Source: Shewanella sp. ANA-3
GTDB lineage: Bacteria > Pseudomonadota > Gammaproteobacteria > Enterobacterales > Shewanellaceae
Assembly: GCF_000203935.1 (NCBI RefSeq)
Contig: NC_008577.1
Location: forward strand, 1,240,001 to 1,304,000
Reading direction: 5' to 3'
DNA length: 64,000 bases
Part shown: one piece after another, positions 54,501 to 62,441 of the stretch
Layout of the letters: every line of letters starts with the position of its first letter
Position numbering within the stretch: the stretch's first letter is position 1
Made by a program: the position numbers and the translations under genes
Notes under the pieces: generated by a model
Told to the model about the DNA's origin: nothing
Seen by the model: only the letters and a program-made list of their open reading frames with translations
Databases searched by the model: none

Positions 54501-55457
54501 GTGAAAGAATTCCAACTTATTGAATGTTATTTCAATCACCGCGGCCCCACGCGCCGTGATGTCAAACTGAGTATTGGCGATGATTGTGCCCTAGTGCAGC
54601 CCGCCGAAAACAAGTCGATCGCCATCTCCTGCGATACCTTAGTCGAAAACGTTCACTTCTTCCCCGATATTCCCCCACAAGCCTTAGGTTACAAAGCCTT
54701 AGCAGTGAATCTTTCCGATTTAGCGGCCATGGGGGCTGAGCCTGCTTGGATGACGCTTGCGCTTACCTTACCAGAGGTTAACGAAGCCTGGCTGAGTGGT
54801 TTTAGTGAGGGACTCTTCGAAGCGGCGGAATACTATGGTATTGCCCTTATTGGCGGCGATACTACCCGCGGCCCTAGAGCCATTAACATTACCGTGCATG
54901 GGCAAGTGCCGCAGGGTAAGGCGCTGACTCGCCACGGTGCAAAAGCGGGTGACTGGATTTATGTGACCGGTACACTCGGTGATTCGGCTTTAGGTCTGGA
55001 TTTGATCCGTGGTGTGCAGCATGCGCGTGCGGAGCATAAAGAGTTCTTAATCAATCGCCATTATCGTCCGACGCCTCGAGTGTTAGCGGGTCAGTCGTTA
55101 CGGTCTTTGGCATCCAGTGCCATCGACTTATCCGACGGTTTTATCTCCGACATTGGCCATATCCTCAAAGCATCGCAGGTAGGCGCGGTTGTGGATGTGG
55201 GCACGATTCCGTTGTCCCGCGCCATGCAAGATACCGTGAGCGAAGAGCATGCCTTAGGTTATGCGCTAACAGGGGGCGAGGATTACGAGCTGCTCTTTAC
55301 CGTGCCAGAGGCGCAAAAAGGTGCGTTAGAAACGGCGTTGAGCCACGCTGGGACTAAGTTTGTGCGGGTTGGGCAAATTTGCGCGGGCAGTAAACTTAAG
55401 TTGCAACTCAATGGTGAGCCCTTTACGCCGCCATATCATGGTTTTGAGCATTTTTAA
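54501..55457 (+). CDS. thiL: Thiamine-monophosphate kinase
   Basis: A 318-residue kinase of the PurM-like ATP fold that makes thiamine pyrophosphate. SIGDDCALVQP, the LSDLAAMGAEPAWM helix, LIGGDTTRGP and DLSDGFISDIGHIL are the expected motifs. It starts with GTG (MKEFQLIECYF), with no strong binding site. The stop overlaps the pgpA start by one base, so the two are coupled. The thiL-pgpA pair is standard here. Confidence 0.95.
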   Translation: MKEFQLIECYFNHRGPTRRDVKLSIGDDCALVQPAENKSIAISCDTLVENVHFFPDIPPQALGYKALAVNLSDLAAMGAEPAWMTLALTLPEVNEAWLSGFSEGLFEAAEYYGIALIGGDTTRGPRAINITVHGQVPQGKALTRHGAKAGDWIYVTGTLGDSALGLDLIRGVQHARAEHKEFLINRHYRPTPRVLAGQSLRSLASSAIDLSDGFISDIGHILKASQVGAVVDVGTIPLSRAMQDTVSEEHALGYALTGGEDYELLFTVPEAQKGALETALSHAGTKFVRVGQICAGSKLKLQLNGEPFTPPYHGFEHF

Positions 55458-55951
55458 TGAAGTTGTTATCCCAAGATCAGGCGCTGTCGCGCCTGTCTCT
55501 TAAAAATCCGATCCATTTTTTAGCTTTAGGCTTTGGCAGCGGTTTAGCGGCTAAGGCCCCCGGCACCTTTGGCACCTTGGCGGCAGTTCCGCTCTATTTG
55601 TTATTGGCTCAATTGCCCTTAAGTTGGTATTTAGTTGTGACCTTAGTATGCGTACTCGCGGGGATTTATATCTGCGATAAAGCTGCTAAAGACATGGGCG
55701 TACATGACCATGGTGCAATCGTTTGGGATGAAGTGGCGGGTCTATTAATCACTATGGTTGCCGCGCCAGCCGGAGTGCTCTGGTTAGTCGTTGGTTTTGT
55801 GCTGTTTCGTCTCTTTGACATCATCAAGCCTTGGCCAATTCGTTGGCTCGATGCCAAGGTCGAAGGCGGCTTTGGCATTATGATAGACGATGTATTAGCA
55901 GGCATTTTTGCGCTTATTGGTGTGCAGGCCCTGGCGGCTTTTATCCATTAA
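55457..55951 (+). CDS. pgpA: Phosphatidylglycerophosphatase A
   Basis: A 164-residue membrane enzyme that removes phosphate from PGP to give phosphatidylglycerol. GFGSGLAAKAPGTFGTLAAV near the N-terminus and VWDEVAGLLITM, then FRLFDIIKPWPIRWLDAKVE and GIMIDDVLAG are the family motifs. Four membrane spans. It is coupled to thiL by a TAATG overlap. Confidence 0.95.
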   Translation: MKLLSQDQALSRLSLKNPIHFLALGFGSGLAAKAPGTFGTLAAVPLYLLLAQLPLSWYLVVTLVCVLAGIYICDKAAKDMGVHDHGAIVWDEVAGLLITMVAAPAGVLWLVVGFVLFRLFDIIKPWPIRWLDAKVEGGFGIMIDDVLAGIFALIGVQALAAFIH

Positions 55952-55972
55952 CGAAAGCGATTGGTGTTAATT

Positions 55973-56006
55973 AAGCCGCCGTTAGTGAAGACTAAAGGCG
56001 GCTTTT
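55973..56006. terminator. Terminator after pgpA
   Basis: AAGCCGCC and GGCGGCTT, with an inner TTAGT/ACTAA stem, make a long hairpin followed by TTTTGTTT on the plus strand. Confidence 0.85.
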
Positions 56007-56021
56007 GTTTGTATTGATGTT

Positions 56022-56897
56022 TTAATGCGGATGTCTCGGTTTGACAATAAAGAGATCGGTTCGCAGTTTGTTAATGATATTTCGCGCCGCATTACCTTTG
56101 AATGCGCTCAACATGCCTTTGCGTTCGGCGCTGCCCATCACCAGCATATTAACGTTAAGTCTACGTGCTTCCTTGGCAATAGTATCTTCGGGCAAGCCTT
56201 CTTCAATGTGTAAGTTGCGTGTGTTGAGATTATGCTGCCGTGCCACTGTGGTGAGTCTTGCCTTATATTTGTCCCGTTCACAGAGTTGCTCTTGTGGCTG
56301 TTGATTAAAGCTCATATAGAAGGGATCGGGCAAGTAACTGTTAATTAAGTGCAGATCATTAGATAGCAAGGTTGCAATCCGTTTACTTTCTTCTATCAGC
56401 GTTTCATTAAAATCAAGGTGACTGGTATTTTCATTGTCTAGTTCAAGGGCGGTGAGTACGTGACCATTTTCGTGCCAATCTTCAAGATCGACAAACATCA
56501 CCGGAATATTAGGCAATCTCAGTAATTGCCATTCATCTGCAATTAAAAATTCACTGAAGAAAGGTGGATAGAATTTATGACTGACGATGATGAGGTCGTA
56601 ATCTAACTGGCTACATTCATTGACGATAGCATTATGAATTGAATGGGAAAGGCATTCCTTTATACGGATTGGATATTGTTTATCGGGATAGGCCAAGATA
56701 GGCTTTCGCCTGTCATCAGGCATTATCTTAGACTTATCTCTATGAAATAACAGATTAAGATTAAAATTGTGGGTTCGTTTCACTTTTAGGATAGTTAACG
56801 ATGCGTGGCATTTCCTGGCCAATACGACGGACTTTTTTAGAACCGCGTTGGGGGGAACTGATTCATCCACCGCCGCGAGAATATGCTGGAAAGGCAT
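56022..56897 (-). CDS. Tandem universal stress protein (UspE-type)
   Basis: A 291-residue protein of two Usp domains, about 1-135 and 140-290. The C-terminal domain has the nucleotide-binding loop GSAERKGMLSAFKGNAARNI (G-x2-G-x9-G type), while the first lacks a clean copy. Start at ATG 56897 (MPFQHILAAVDESV), with AGGAG eight bases before it; a frame extending to 56951 is rejected. It is a single gene, convergent with pgpA. It is less like E. coli UspE than a generic tandem Usp, so the symbol is left out. Confidence 0.82.
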   Translation of the reverse strand: MPFQHILAAVDESVPPNAVLKKSVVLARKCHASLTILKVKRTHNFNLNLLFHRDKSKIMPDDRRKPILAYPDKQYPIRIKECLSHSIHNAIVNECSQLDYDLIIVSHKFYPPFFSEFLIADEWQLLRLPNIPVMFVDLEDWHENGHVLTALELDNENTSHLDFNETLIEESKRIATLLSNDLHLINSYLPDPFYMSFNQQPQEQLCERDKYKARLTTVARQHNLNTRNLHIEEGLPEDTIAKEARRLNVNMLVMGSAERKGMLSAFKGNAARNIINKLRTDLFIVKPRHPH

Positions 56898-57243
56898 GCT
56901 AAAACTCCTATTGACCTGAGAGGTAATTAAGTCTAGGAAAATAGGGCTCATACGGTAATATTAATTATCGCTATTAAATTTGCAATCTAGCCGATAATAA
57001 TCTAACTAAAGTTAATAATTAAATATCATGTAGTTACCTTAATCCACGATAGTGCTTTCGAATATTTTTTTATAATCATGCCTATTTATATAAAAATTTA
57101 TTCATTCACCCTTCACTAAGGGTGATTGTTATCATCAGAGGGTATTTGGTATCGAGTATTTAGATATTAGGTTGTTTGAATATTCTAACGTATTCTAAAA
57201 TTTAATATTATTTATGCTTTAGCTTGGATAATTATTCTGCACA
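56898..57243. other. AT-rich intergenic region between usp and recN
   Basis: About 350 very AT-rich bases with no gene. It must carry the promoter of the usp gene, which reads leftward, and ends with the recN terminator. No repeat or known regulatory box was recognised. Confidence 0.45.
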
Positions 57244-57245
57244 AT

Positions 57246-57278
57246 AAAAAATGAAGGCTCTCTCAGAACCTTCATTAT
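57246..57278 (-). terminator. Rho-independent terminator of recN
   Basis: On the minus strand AATGAAGG and CCTTCATT pair around a 12-base loop and are followed by TTTTTATTG, 35 bases after the recN stop. Confidence 0.82.
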
Positions 57279-57312
57279 GTGTACACCTTCATTTACAGGA
57301 TTAAGCGAATGA

Positions 57313-58971
57313 CTACTGCAATAACTCCCGTGCATTGGCTAAGGTGTTGGTGGTAATCGTATCGCCACCGAGTAATCTGGCGAGCTCTTGGATGCGTTGT
57401 TCCCTATCTAAAGGCGTCATAGTAGTTTCAGTACTTCCCGCCTTGTTGAATTTATTCACAAACATATGTTGATGGCCATTACCGGCAACTTGCGGTAAAT
57501 GGGTCACACACAGCACTTGGGTCGATTCGCCAAGGCTACGTAGCATACGTCCAACCACGGCTGCGGTGGGGCCCGAGATCCCAACATCCACCTCGTCGAA
57601 AATAAGTGTCGGAGTGGCAACCTTTTTCGCGGTAATGACTTGAATACCAAGGCCTATACGTGACAATTCGCCGCCTGAGGCAACCCTAGATATAGGTTGT
57701 AATGGCTGACCTGGGTTGGTGGTAACCATAAACTCAATATTATCGCTGCCATTCATCGATATGATTTCTGGGTTGAAATTCACTTCAATGGTGAACTTAC
57801 CCTTAGGCATATTGAGTTCGTGGATGGATTGAGTCACCAACTTATCCAACTCTTTCGCGTAACGGGCGCGGCTCTGACTCAGCTTTTGCGCGTTAGCGAG
57901 GTAGGCCACTTTACTGGCCTCCACTTGGCGTTGGATATCTTCTAGCTTATTTTCATCATCATCGAGTGTGGTGAGTTCTGACTTGAGGGCGAGATGATGC
58001 TCGGCTAATTTGTCTGGGCTAACATGGTGCTTACGGGCCAGTTGCATGGCTTTAGAGAGTCTTTCCTCTAAATAGGCAAAATGCGCGGGGTCGAGTTCAA
58101 GTTTACTTAGGTAGTGCTGCAATTCGCCTGCGCTCTCTTGTACTTGAATAAGCGCCTCGTTCAGCATAGTGCTGACATTGGTTAATGCGGGATCATAGCT
58201 TTGCAAATTCTCTGCAAGGCCAACGGCTTTATTCAGCAGTGACTCGATATTGCTCTCTTCACCATCGGTGAGCAAAAACAGGCTGGCTTGGCAGCTATCA
58301 ACCAACTCGGTGCCGTTTGCTAGGCGTTTGTGTTCCTGTTCAATCTCTTCAAACTCTCCCACCTTGAGATCAAACTCATCTAACTCTTCAACTTGATATT
58401 GCACCAGTTGTTTACGGGCGATACGTTCCTGCTGTGAGGCTTCTAATTGCTTGAGTTCTGCTTCGATTTGTTTACAGCGCTGATAGCTTGCTGCGACAGT
58501 GTCTATCAGTAGCCTGTGATTGGCGTAGCTATCGAGTAAGGTGAGCTGATGTTCACTCTTTAACATTGCATGGTGGGCGTGCTGGCCATGGATCCCCACC
58601 AGCAATTGGCCCAGTAATTTTAACTGAGTCAAAGGAACGGGATTGCCATTGATATAGGCGCGTGAGCGGCCGTCACTGCCAATGGTTCGACGCAGAATAC
58701 ACTCATCATCGAGTTCGAGATCGTTATCTTCGAGCCAGCGTTTTGCCAGAGGCACATCCTCGAGTGAAAATCGGGCACTGACTTCGGTTTTGCTCGCGCC
58801 AGGACGAACACTGCTGGCATCGGCACGGTTGCCTAGGCACAAACCTAGGGCGTCGATGGCGATGGATTTCCCCGCGCCAGTCTCACCAGTAATGCTGGTC
58901 ATTCCGGGGCGAAAGTCCAATTCAAGGAAACGTACGATAGCGAAATTGTTGATGCTGAGTTGGCAAAGCAT
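57313..58971 (-). CDS. recN: DNA repair protein RecN
   Basis: A 552-residue SMC-like ATPase for double-strand break repair. Walker A GETGAGKS at 29-36, coiled-coil arms at about 155-370, then the signature VASGGELSRIGLGIQVI and Walker B PTLIFDEVDVGISGPTAAVV near the C-terminus. Length equals E. coli RecN (553). Two LexA boxes lie directly upstream, so it is under SOS control. It ends at a terminator and stands alone. Confidence 0.96.
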   Translation of the reverse strand: MLCQLSINNFAIVRFLELDFRPGMTSITGETGAGKSIAIDALGLCLGNRADASSVRPGASKTEVSARFSLEDVPLAKRWLEDNDLELDDECILRRTIGSDGRSRAYINGNPVPLTQLKLLGQLLVGIHGQHAHHAMLKSEHQLTLLDSYANHRLLIDTVAASYQRCKQIEAELKQLEASQQERIARKQLVQYQVEELDEFDLKVGEFEEIEQEHKRLANGTELVDSCQASLFLLTDGEESNIESLLNKAVGLAENLQSYDPALTNVSTMLNEALIQVQESAGELQHYLSKLELDPAHFAYLEERLSKAMQLARKHHVSPDKLAEHHLALKSELTTLDDDENKLEDIQRQVEASKVAYLANAQKLSQSRARYAKELDKLVTQSIHELNMPKGKFTIEVNFNPEIISMNGSDNIEFMVTTNPGQPLQPISRVASGGELSRIGLGIQVITAKKVATPTLIFDEVDVGISGPTAAVVGRMLRSLGESTQVLCVTHLPQVAGNGHQHMFVNKFNKAGSTETTMTPLDREQRIQELARLLGGDTITTNTLANARELLQ

Positions 58972-59003
58972 AGTGAGTTCCTGTCGAAAAACTTACCAAA
59001 TCA

Positions 59004-59041
59004 CTGTATTGATAAACAGTATATACTGAATTTATATACAG
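59004..59041 (-). promoter_or_regulatory. Tandem LexA boxes in the recN promoter
   Basis: CTGTATTGATAAACAG at 59004-59019 is a perfect CTGT-N8-ACAG box. CTGAATTTATATACAG at 59026-59041 is a second box with one mismatch. They are six bases apart. A minus-strand -10 TATACT (read from 59023 to 59018) overlaps the first box, so LexA would block polymerase. E. coli recN also has several boxes. Confidence 0.92.
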
Positions 59042-59100
59042 TAAAGTGGCTTTGGGTGAATATTCGACATGTCGCTATATCATAAAATCTAATTATTTGT

Positions 59101-60063
59101 TTATGAATAGGTTTTAACTAGTTGTTCCAGAATGGGTAAGCTGAAAAAGGTCACTATGGTACCAAAGAGTATCCCTTGGGCACTGCTGGAGGCTTGAGTG
59201 TTATAGCGCTGAGCCAACAGATAGACACTTGCCGCCGTGGGTAAGGCGCTAAGGATGACGCCCATAACGAGATAGTCGCCCGTGACACCCACGCCTTTTA
59301 ACATGAAGTAAACCAAGGCGGGTTGCAGGATAAGTTTAAACAGGTTGATAAGGCTCAGTTCGATAAAGTTTGTCAGGCTAAAGACCTTGCTATCTTTTTG
59401 ATAGCGCATAGCTTTCGCCAACACCATGCCGACGGCAAAGAGGGCGCAGGGACTGGACGTATTGCCTATCTGCTGGATCATCATTGCCAAACCGGAGGGG
59501 AGAGTTATCCCTAATGCCGAAATGGCCACGCCAATAAAGCAACCTATCACAATTGGGTTTTTCACCACGGCTAACAACATGATCACCGCGGCGTGATGTT
59601 GTCGTTGTTTATTGGTGGCGAGTTCTAGCGAGACCAAGGCCACGGCAAACATGAGTACGGATAATAAACTGGCAATCGCAGCGGCAACTAAGGCGCTTTG
59701 TTGTTGGGGAAATAAGATGATAAGGAGTGGAATACCAATAAATGCGGTATTACCAAAAGTGGCATTTAAGGCGCGCACGGCGGCAATCGCATGTTGTTTA
59801 GGGTTAGCCAGCAGGGATATGCCGATACAAACGAGGTAAATCACCAGCATGGCTGCGCTGTAGCCGGCGATAAACCCCCACTGTAGGATCTCTTCAATGG
59901 GCTGCTGCGCCAGTGCTATCAACAGGATGGCAGGAAACGCAATATAGTAAACATATTGATTGAGTACTTGGTCTGTTTCTACTGGAAGAAAGCGCAGTTT
60001 TTGCACTAGTGTGCCCAGTAGCATGATCCCGAAGACGGCAAACAGAGGGGTTAAAATGTTCAT
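59101..60063 (-). CDS. AEC family transporter
   Basis: A 320-residue membrane protein with about ten spans of the auxin efflux carrier family (COG0679), found in bacteria as malonate or other small-acid permeases. Signs are FGIMLLGTLVQKLRFLPVET, LNQYVYYIAFPAILL, LNATFGNTAFIGIPLL and LPTAASVYLLAQRYN at the end. Start at ATG 60063 (MNILTPLFAVF), after GAGGGTC; an in-frame GTG-type start at 60072 adds three residues. It is divergent from a LysR gene that probably controls it. An inverted repeat AATAGC/GCTATT at 60212-60241 lies in the gap. Confidence 0.8.
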   Translation of the reverse strand: MNILTPLFAVFGIMLLGTLVQKLRFLPVETDQVLNQYVYYIAFPAILLIALAQQPIEEILQWGFIAGYSAAMLVIYLVCIGISLLANPKQHAIAAVRALNATFGNTAFIGIPLLIILFPQQQSALVAAAIASLLSVLMFAVALVSLELATNKQRQHHAAVIMLLAVVKNPIVIGCFIGVAISALGITLPSGLAMMIQQIGNTSSPCALFAVGMVLAKAMRYQKDSKVFSLTNFIELSLINLFKLILQPALVYFMLKGVGVTGDYLVMGVILSALPTAASVYLLAQRYNTQASSSAQGILFGTIVTFFSLPILEQLVKTYS

Positions 60064-60211
60064 GACCCTCACTCATCCTTTTGTGTTGCTTATCCCGCGA
60101 GATAGCCTTAGTGATGCTTGATTTCATTCAAGCCGCCAAGGTGAGATCGGTTGGGATGTTATTTCAGCGAATTGACGATAATCGGCGCTAGCGCAGTAAA
60201 TCTGTTAGCAA

Positions 60212-60241
60212 AATAGCATAGCATTCCCCCTAGAGGCTATT
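60212..60241. promoter_or_regulatory. Candidate operator in the AEC/lysR gap
   Basis: AATAGC at 60212-60217 and GCTATT at 60236-60241 face each other across 18 bases in the 276-base divergent region. This may be a LysR binding site. The gap contains no gene. Confidence 0.35.
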
Positions 60242-60339
60242 GCGCTATGGTCGTAGAAGTGAATAATTCTACGTTTAAAACACAATGAGTTAGTGCATAG
60301 TCTGAATGCAAGCACTCACATAAACAATTGGGATAGAAA

Positions 60340-61239
60340 ATGGCTGATGATATAGGCGCCGAGCTGCAGTTAATTTATCTGTTTGTGCATTTAGTGAATG
60401 CGGGGAGTTTTTCCCAAGCGGCTAAAGAGCTCGATATGCCCATCGCCACTGTGAGCCGCAAGCTGGCCAAACTTGAGGAGAAACTCGATAAGCAATTGTT
60501 TATGCGTAGCACTCGTAAGCTGCGGTTAACCGAAGAAGGTCTAGCTTTATTTCAACGCTACCAGAGTGTCATTGCCCAATTTGATGAACTCAGTGGTGTT
60601 GGCAGTGATAAGCCCGAAGGAACATTGCGAATAGCTGCGCCGATTTCGATTATCTCCATCATCTTTATCCGTGCACTGAACGAATTTGGGCGTTTATATC
60701 CCGATATTCGCCTGCATATTTCCCAAAGCAATGAGTTGGTGGATTTGATCGATAAAGGGATCGATGTGGCGATTGTGGGCGGTGCCCAGCCCGATTCCTC
60801 TTGGGTGTCGAGCACCTTAGGCGAACTCGATTACCGCCTGTTTGCGACGCCGGAATATTTAGCCTCGGCGCCTAAGTTAACCCATCCCGATGATCTTGAA
60901 GCCCATCAGTTAATTAAAGTGTGGCCACTGTTTAACTGGCACTTAAAGCACTCGAATGGCGAGTCGTTTTATTTTAATGGCCCGACAAAACTCACGCTCA
61001 CGGATCTACACGGGGCGATTCAGGCGACTCTCGATCACGGCGGCATTCTCTATGGCCCAGAATTATTTGTAAAACAGCAGATTAAAGAGGGACAGTTAAA
61101 AGTACTCTTGCCCGAATGGATAGGTGAGCAGCGCAGAATATCGATTTTGTATCACCAGCGGAGTCAGCAGCCGCTAAAGGTAAAAGTATTTATAGAGTTT
61201 ATGCAGTCTAAGGCGCCCGAGCTGTTTTCGATGATTTAA
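60340..61239 (+). CDS. LysR family regulator (divergent from AEC gene)
   Basis: A 299-residue LysR protein. The DNA-binding part is at about 8-66 (LIYLFVHLVNAGSFSQAAKE, MPIATVSRKLAKLEEK) and the effector domain at about 90-295 is of the CrgA/DsdC-like type. GGGATAG stands a few bases before the ATG. It faces away from the AEC transporter, so regulation of that gene is the likely role. The effector is unknown. Confidence 0.83.
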   Translation: MADDIGAELQLIYLFVHLVNAGSFSQAAKELDMPIATVSRKLAKLEEKLDKQLFMRSTRKLRLTEEGLALFQRYQSVIAQFDELSGVGSDKPEGTLRIAAPISIISIIFIRALNEFGRLYPDIRLHISQSNELVDLIDKGIDVAIVGGAQPDSSWVSSTLGELDYRLFATPEYLASAPKLTHPDDLEAHQLIKVWPLFNWHLKHSNGESFYFNGPTKLTLTDLHGAIQATLDHGGILYGPELFVKQQIKEGQLKVLLPEWIGEQRRISILYHQRSQQPLKVKVFIEFMQSKAPELFSMI

Positions 61240-61244
61240 GCTCG

Positions 61245-61478
61245 TTAGCGTTTGCGGGGTTTTAGCGGATTTTTACTCATGGAGTTTTGGGTCTGTTTCG
61301 CCTCTTGTAGGCTAGCGCGGGTGGCGGGCACAATCCCCAGCTCAAGGTAGTAATTGACTAAACGGCGCAGTTCAAACAGAGAACCAATACGGCTTTGCTG
61401 GCCTATGGTGAGTTTCCAGGTATCGGTGCGACCTTCGCTATTGGTTAAGATAAATCCTTGGTAAACGAGTTTTTTCAT
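61245..61478 (-). CDS. Small conserved-looking protein of unknown function
   Basis: A 77-residue basic protein, MKKLVYQGFILTNSEGRTDT at the start and an RKR tail. I do not recognise a family with confidence; a DUF3319-like small protein is possible. There is a helix LFELRRLVNYYLELG in the middle. It lies 5 bases from the end of the LysR gene in convergent orientation. Start signal: AATATG with no strong binding site. Codon use resembles neighbours, which supports it as a real gene. Confidence 0.5.
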   Translation of the reverse strand: MKKLVYQGFILTNSEGRTDTWKLTIGQQSRIGSLFELRRLVNYYLELGIVPATRASLQEAKQTQNSMSKNPLKPRKR

Positions 61479-61532
61479 ATTGAATGGATGCTCGGCTAAA
61501 TCCTATCCCTCGCAGTGTTATCCCTTGGCTAA

Positions 61533-61795
61533 TACCAATCACATTAAATATCTAATCAGTTCAGAGCCTCACAGGCGTCTCAATCCAAGGCGCATTGACG
61601 AAGAAATGGTTATTCCCTTTTAAGTCAATGTAACACGGGAGTGAGACGCCTGTGAGGCTCCCGAAGGGCGGGGTTGAACGGGCTTTATACTGCGTTTAAG
61701 GCTTTCGACAGAGCGCCACTATGCCTTCAAGCCTTCGCCTTGTCTAAAGCCCGTTTAACTCCCGCTGAATAAACAGATATTTAATACGATTGGTA
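61533..61795. mobile_element. MITE-like element, 263 bp, with TAA target duplication
   Basis: The ends are inverted repeats: TACCAATCACATTAAATATC at the left and, read inward from the right, TACCAATCGTATTAAATATC. TAA flanks it on both sides (61530-61532 and 61796-61798). Inside is a perfect 19-bp inverted repeat (61564-61582 and 61642-61660) and a further 11-bp pair AACGGGCTTTA/TAAAGCCCGTT (61677-61687 and 61745-61755). No transposase frame is present, so it would be moved by an enzyme elsewhere. It fills most of the 363-base gap before yjaG. Only one copy is in the window. Confidence 0.85.
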
Positions 61796-61800
61796 TAAGA

Positions 61801-61832
61801 TGCTACCTAATAGTGAACCACTCTTAGGTAGC
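61801..61832 (-). terminator. Hairpin downstream of yjaG
   Basis: TGCTACCTAA and TTAGGTAGCA form a perfect 10-bp stem with a 12-base loop just after the yjaG stop. A weak T run follows. It sits five bases from the MITE edge. Confidence 0.6.
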
Positions 61833-61841
61833 AGGGCTCAC

Positions 61842-62441
61842 TTACGCGACGCTAATACCGATATTCGAGACACCCGCTTCGATAATCTCTTTGCGTAAAC
61901 CTTTCACCAATTCTGCGGTGATCTTAGGATTCTCTTCGATAATTTCCAGCAGTGTATTCTGCAGTTCACGCTCTTCTTCCATCACTTCATGGGCGAAGAC
62001 ATAGTCATCTAAGGCATCATCGGTTAAATCCACATCGCTGATGGTCTCAATGTAGTTCGCCACAGTGCTTGAGGATAACTTGCTGATATTGGTGATATCT
62101 TCTTCAAGATCGGTTTGAATCGCACCGAGTAACGTAGACAGAGCAACCACGGCATCCATCGCCGGGTATACGCCATAGTTATCAAAATCGGCGGGTTCCG
62201 GGGTGTTATCTTCTAAGCGCTGCAAATGCACATCAATGTTGAATTTCAGCTTATTGTCGTACTGGGATTGCCAAAGAAGATCGAGCACAGTGCTTAATAC
62301 CGCAGGATCGCCAAACTCGCAAACCTCTGAAAACAATTGATAGTTAGGTAACATTCGTTGGCAAAGGGCAATGGCAAAGAGTTTTTTCTGTGGTAGTTCT
62401 AGCGCCTTTAAACGCTTAAAGAAGCCCGTTTTTTTGGTCAT
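61842..62441 (-). CDS. yjaG: YjaG family (DUF416) protein
   Basis: A 199-residue acidic soluble protein of the DUF416/YjaG family, function not known. LKALELPQKKLFAIALCQRM at the N-terminus and YGVYPAMDAVVALSTLLGAI in the middle are the visible family segments. Its start overlaps the end of barA by 26 bases, so they probably share a transcript. The binding site GCGGAAA lies in the barA coding sequence. The hairpin after it marks the operon end. Confidence 0.8.
   Translation of the reverse strand: MTKKTGFFKRLKALELPQKKLFAIALCQRMLPNYQLFSEVCEFGDPAVLSTVLDLLWQSQYDNKLKFNIDVHLQRLEDNTPEPADFDNYGVYPAMDAVVALSTLLGAIQTDLEEDITNISKLSSSTVANYIETISDVDLTDDALDDYVFAHEVMEEERELQNTLLEIIEENPKITAELVKGLRKEIIEAGVSNIGISVA

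Noticed and set aside
8627..60223. 15-base word AGCAAAATAGCATAG shared between the gaps at about 8627 and 60209
   Set aside because: One or two shared words of this length are expected by chance in a window of this size.
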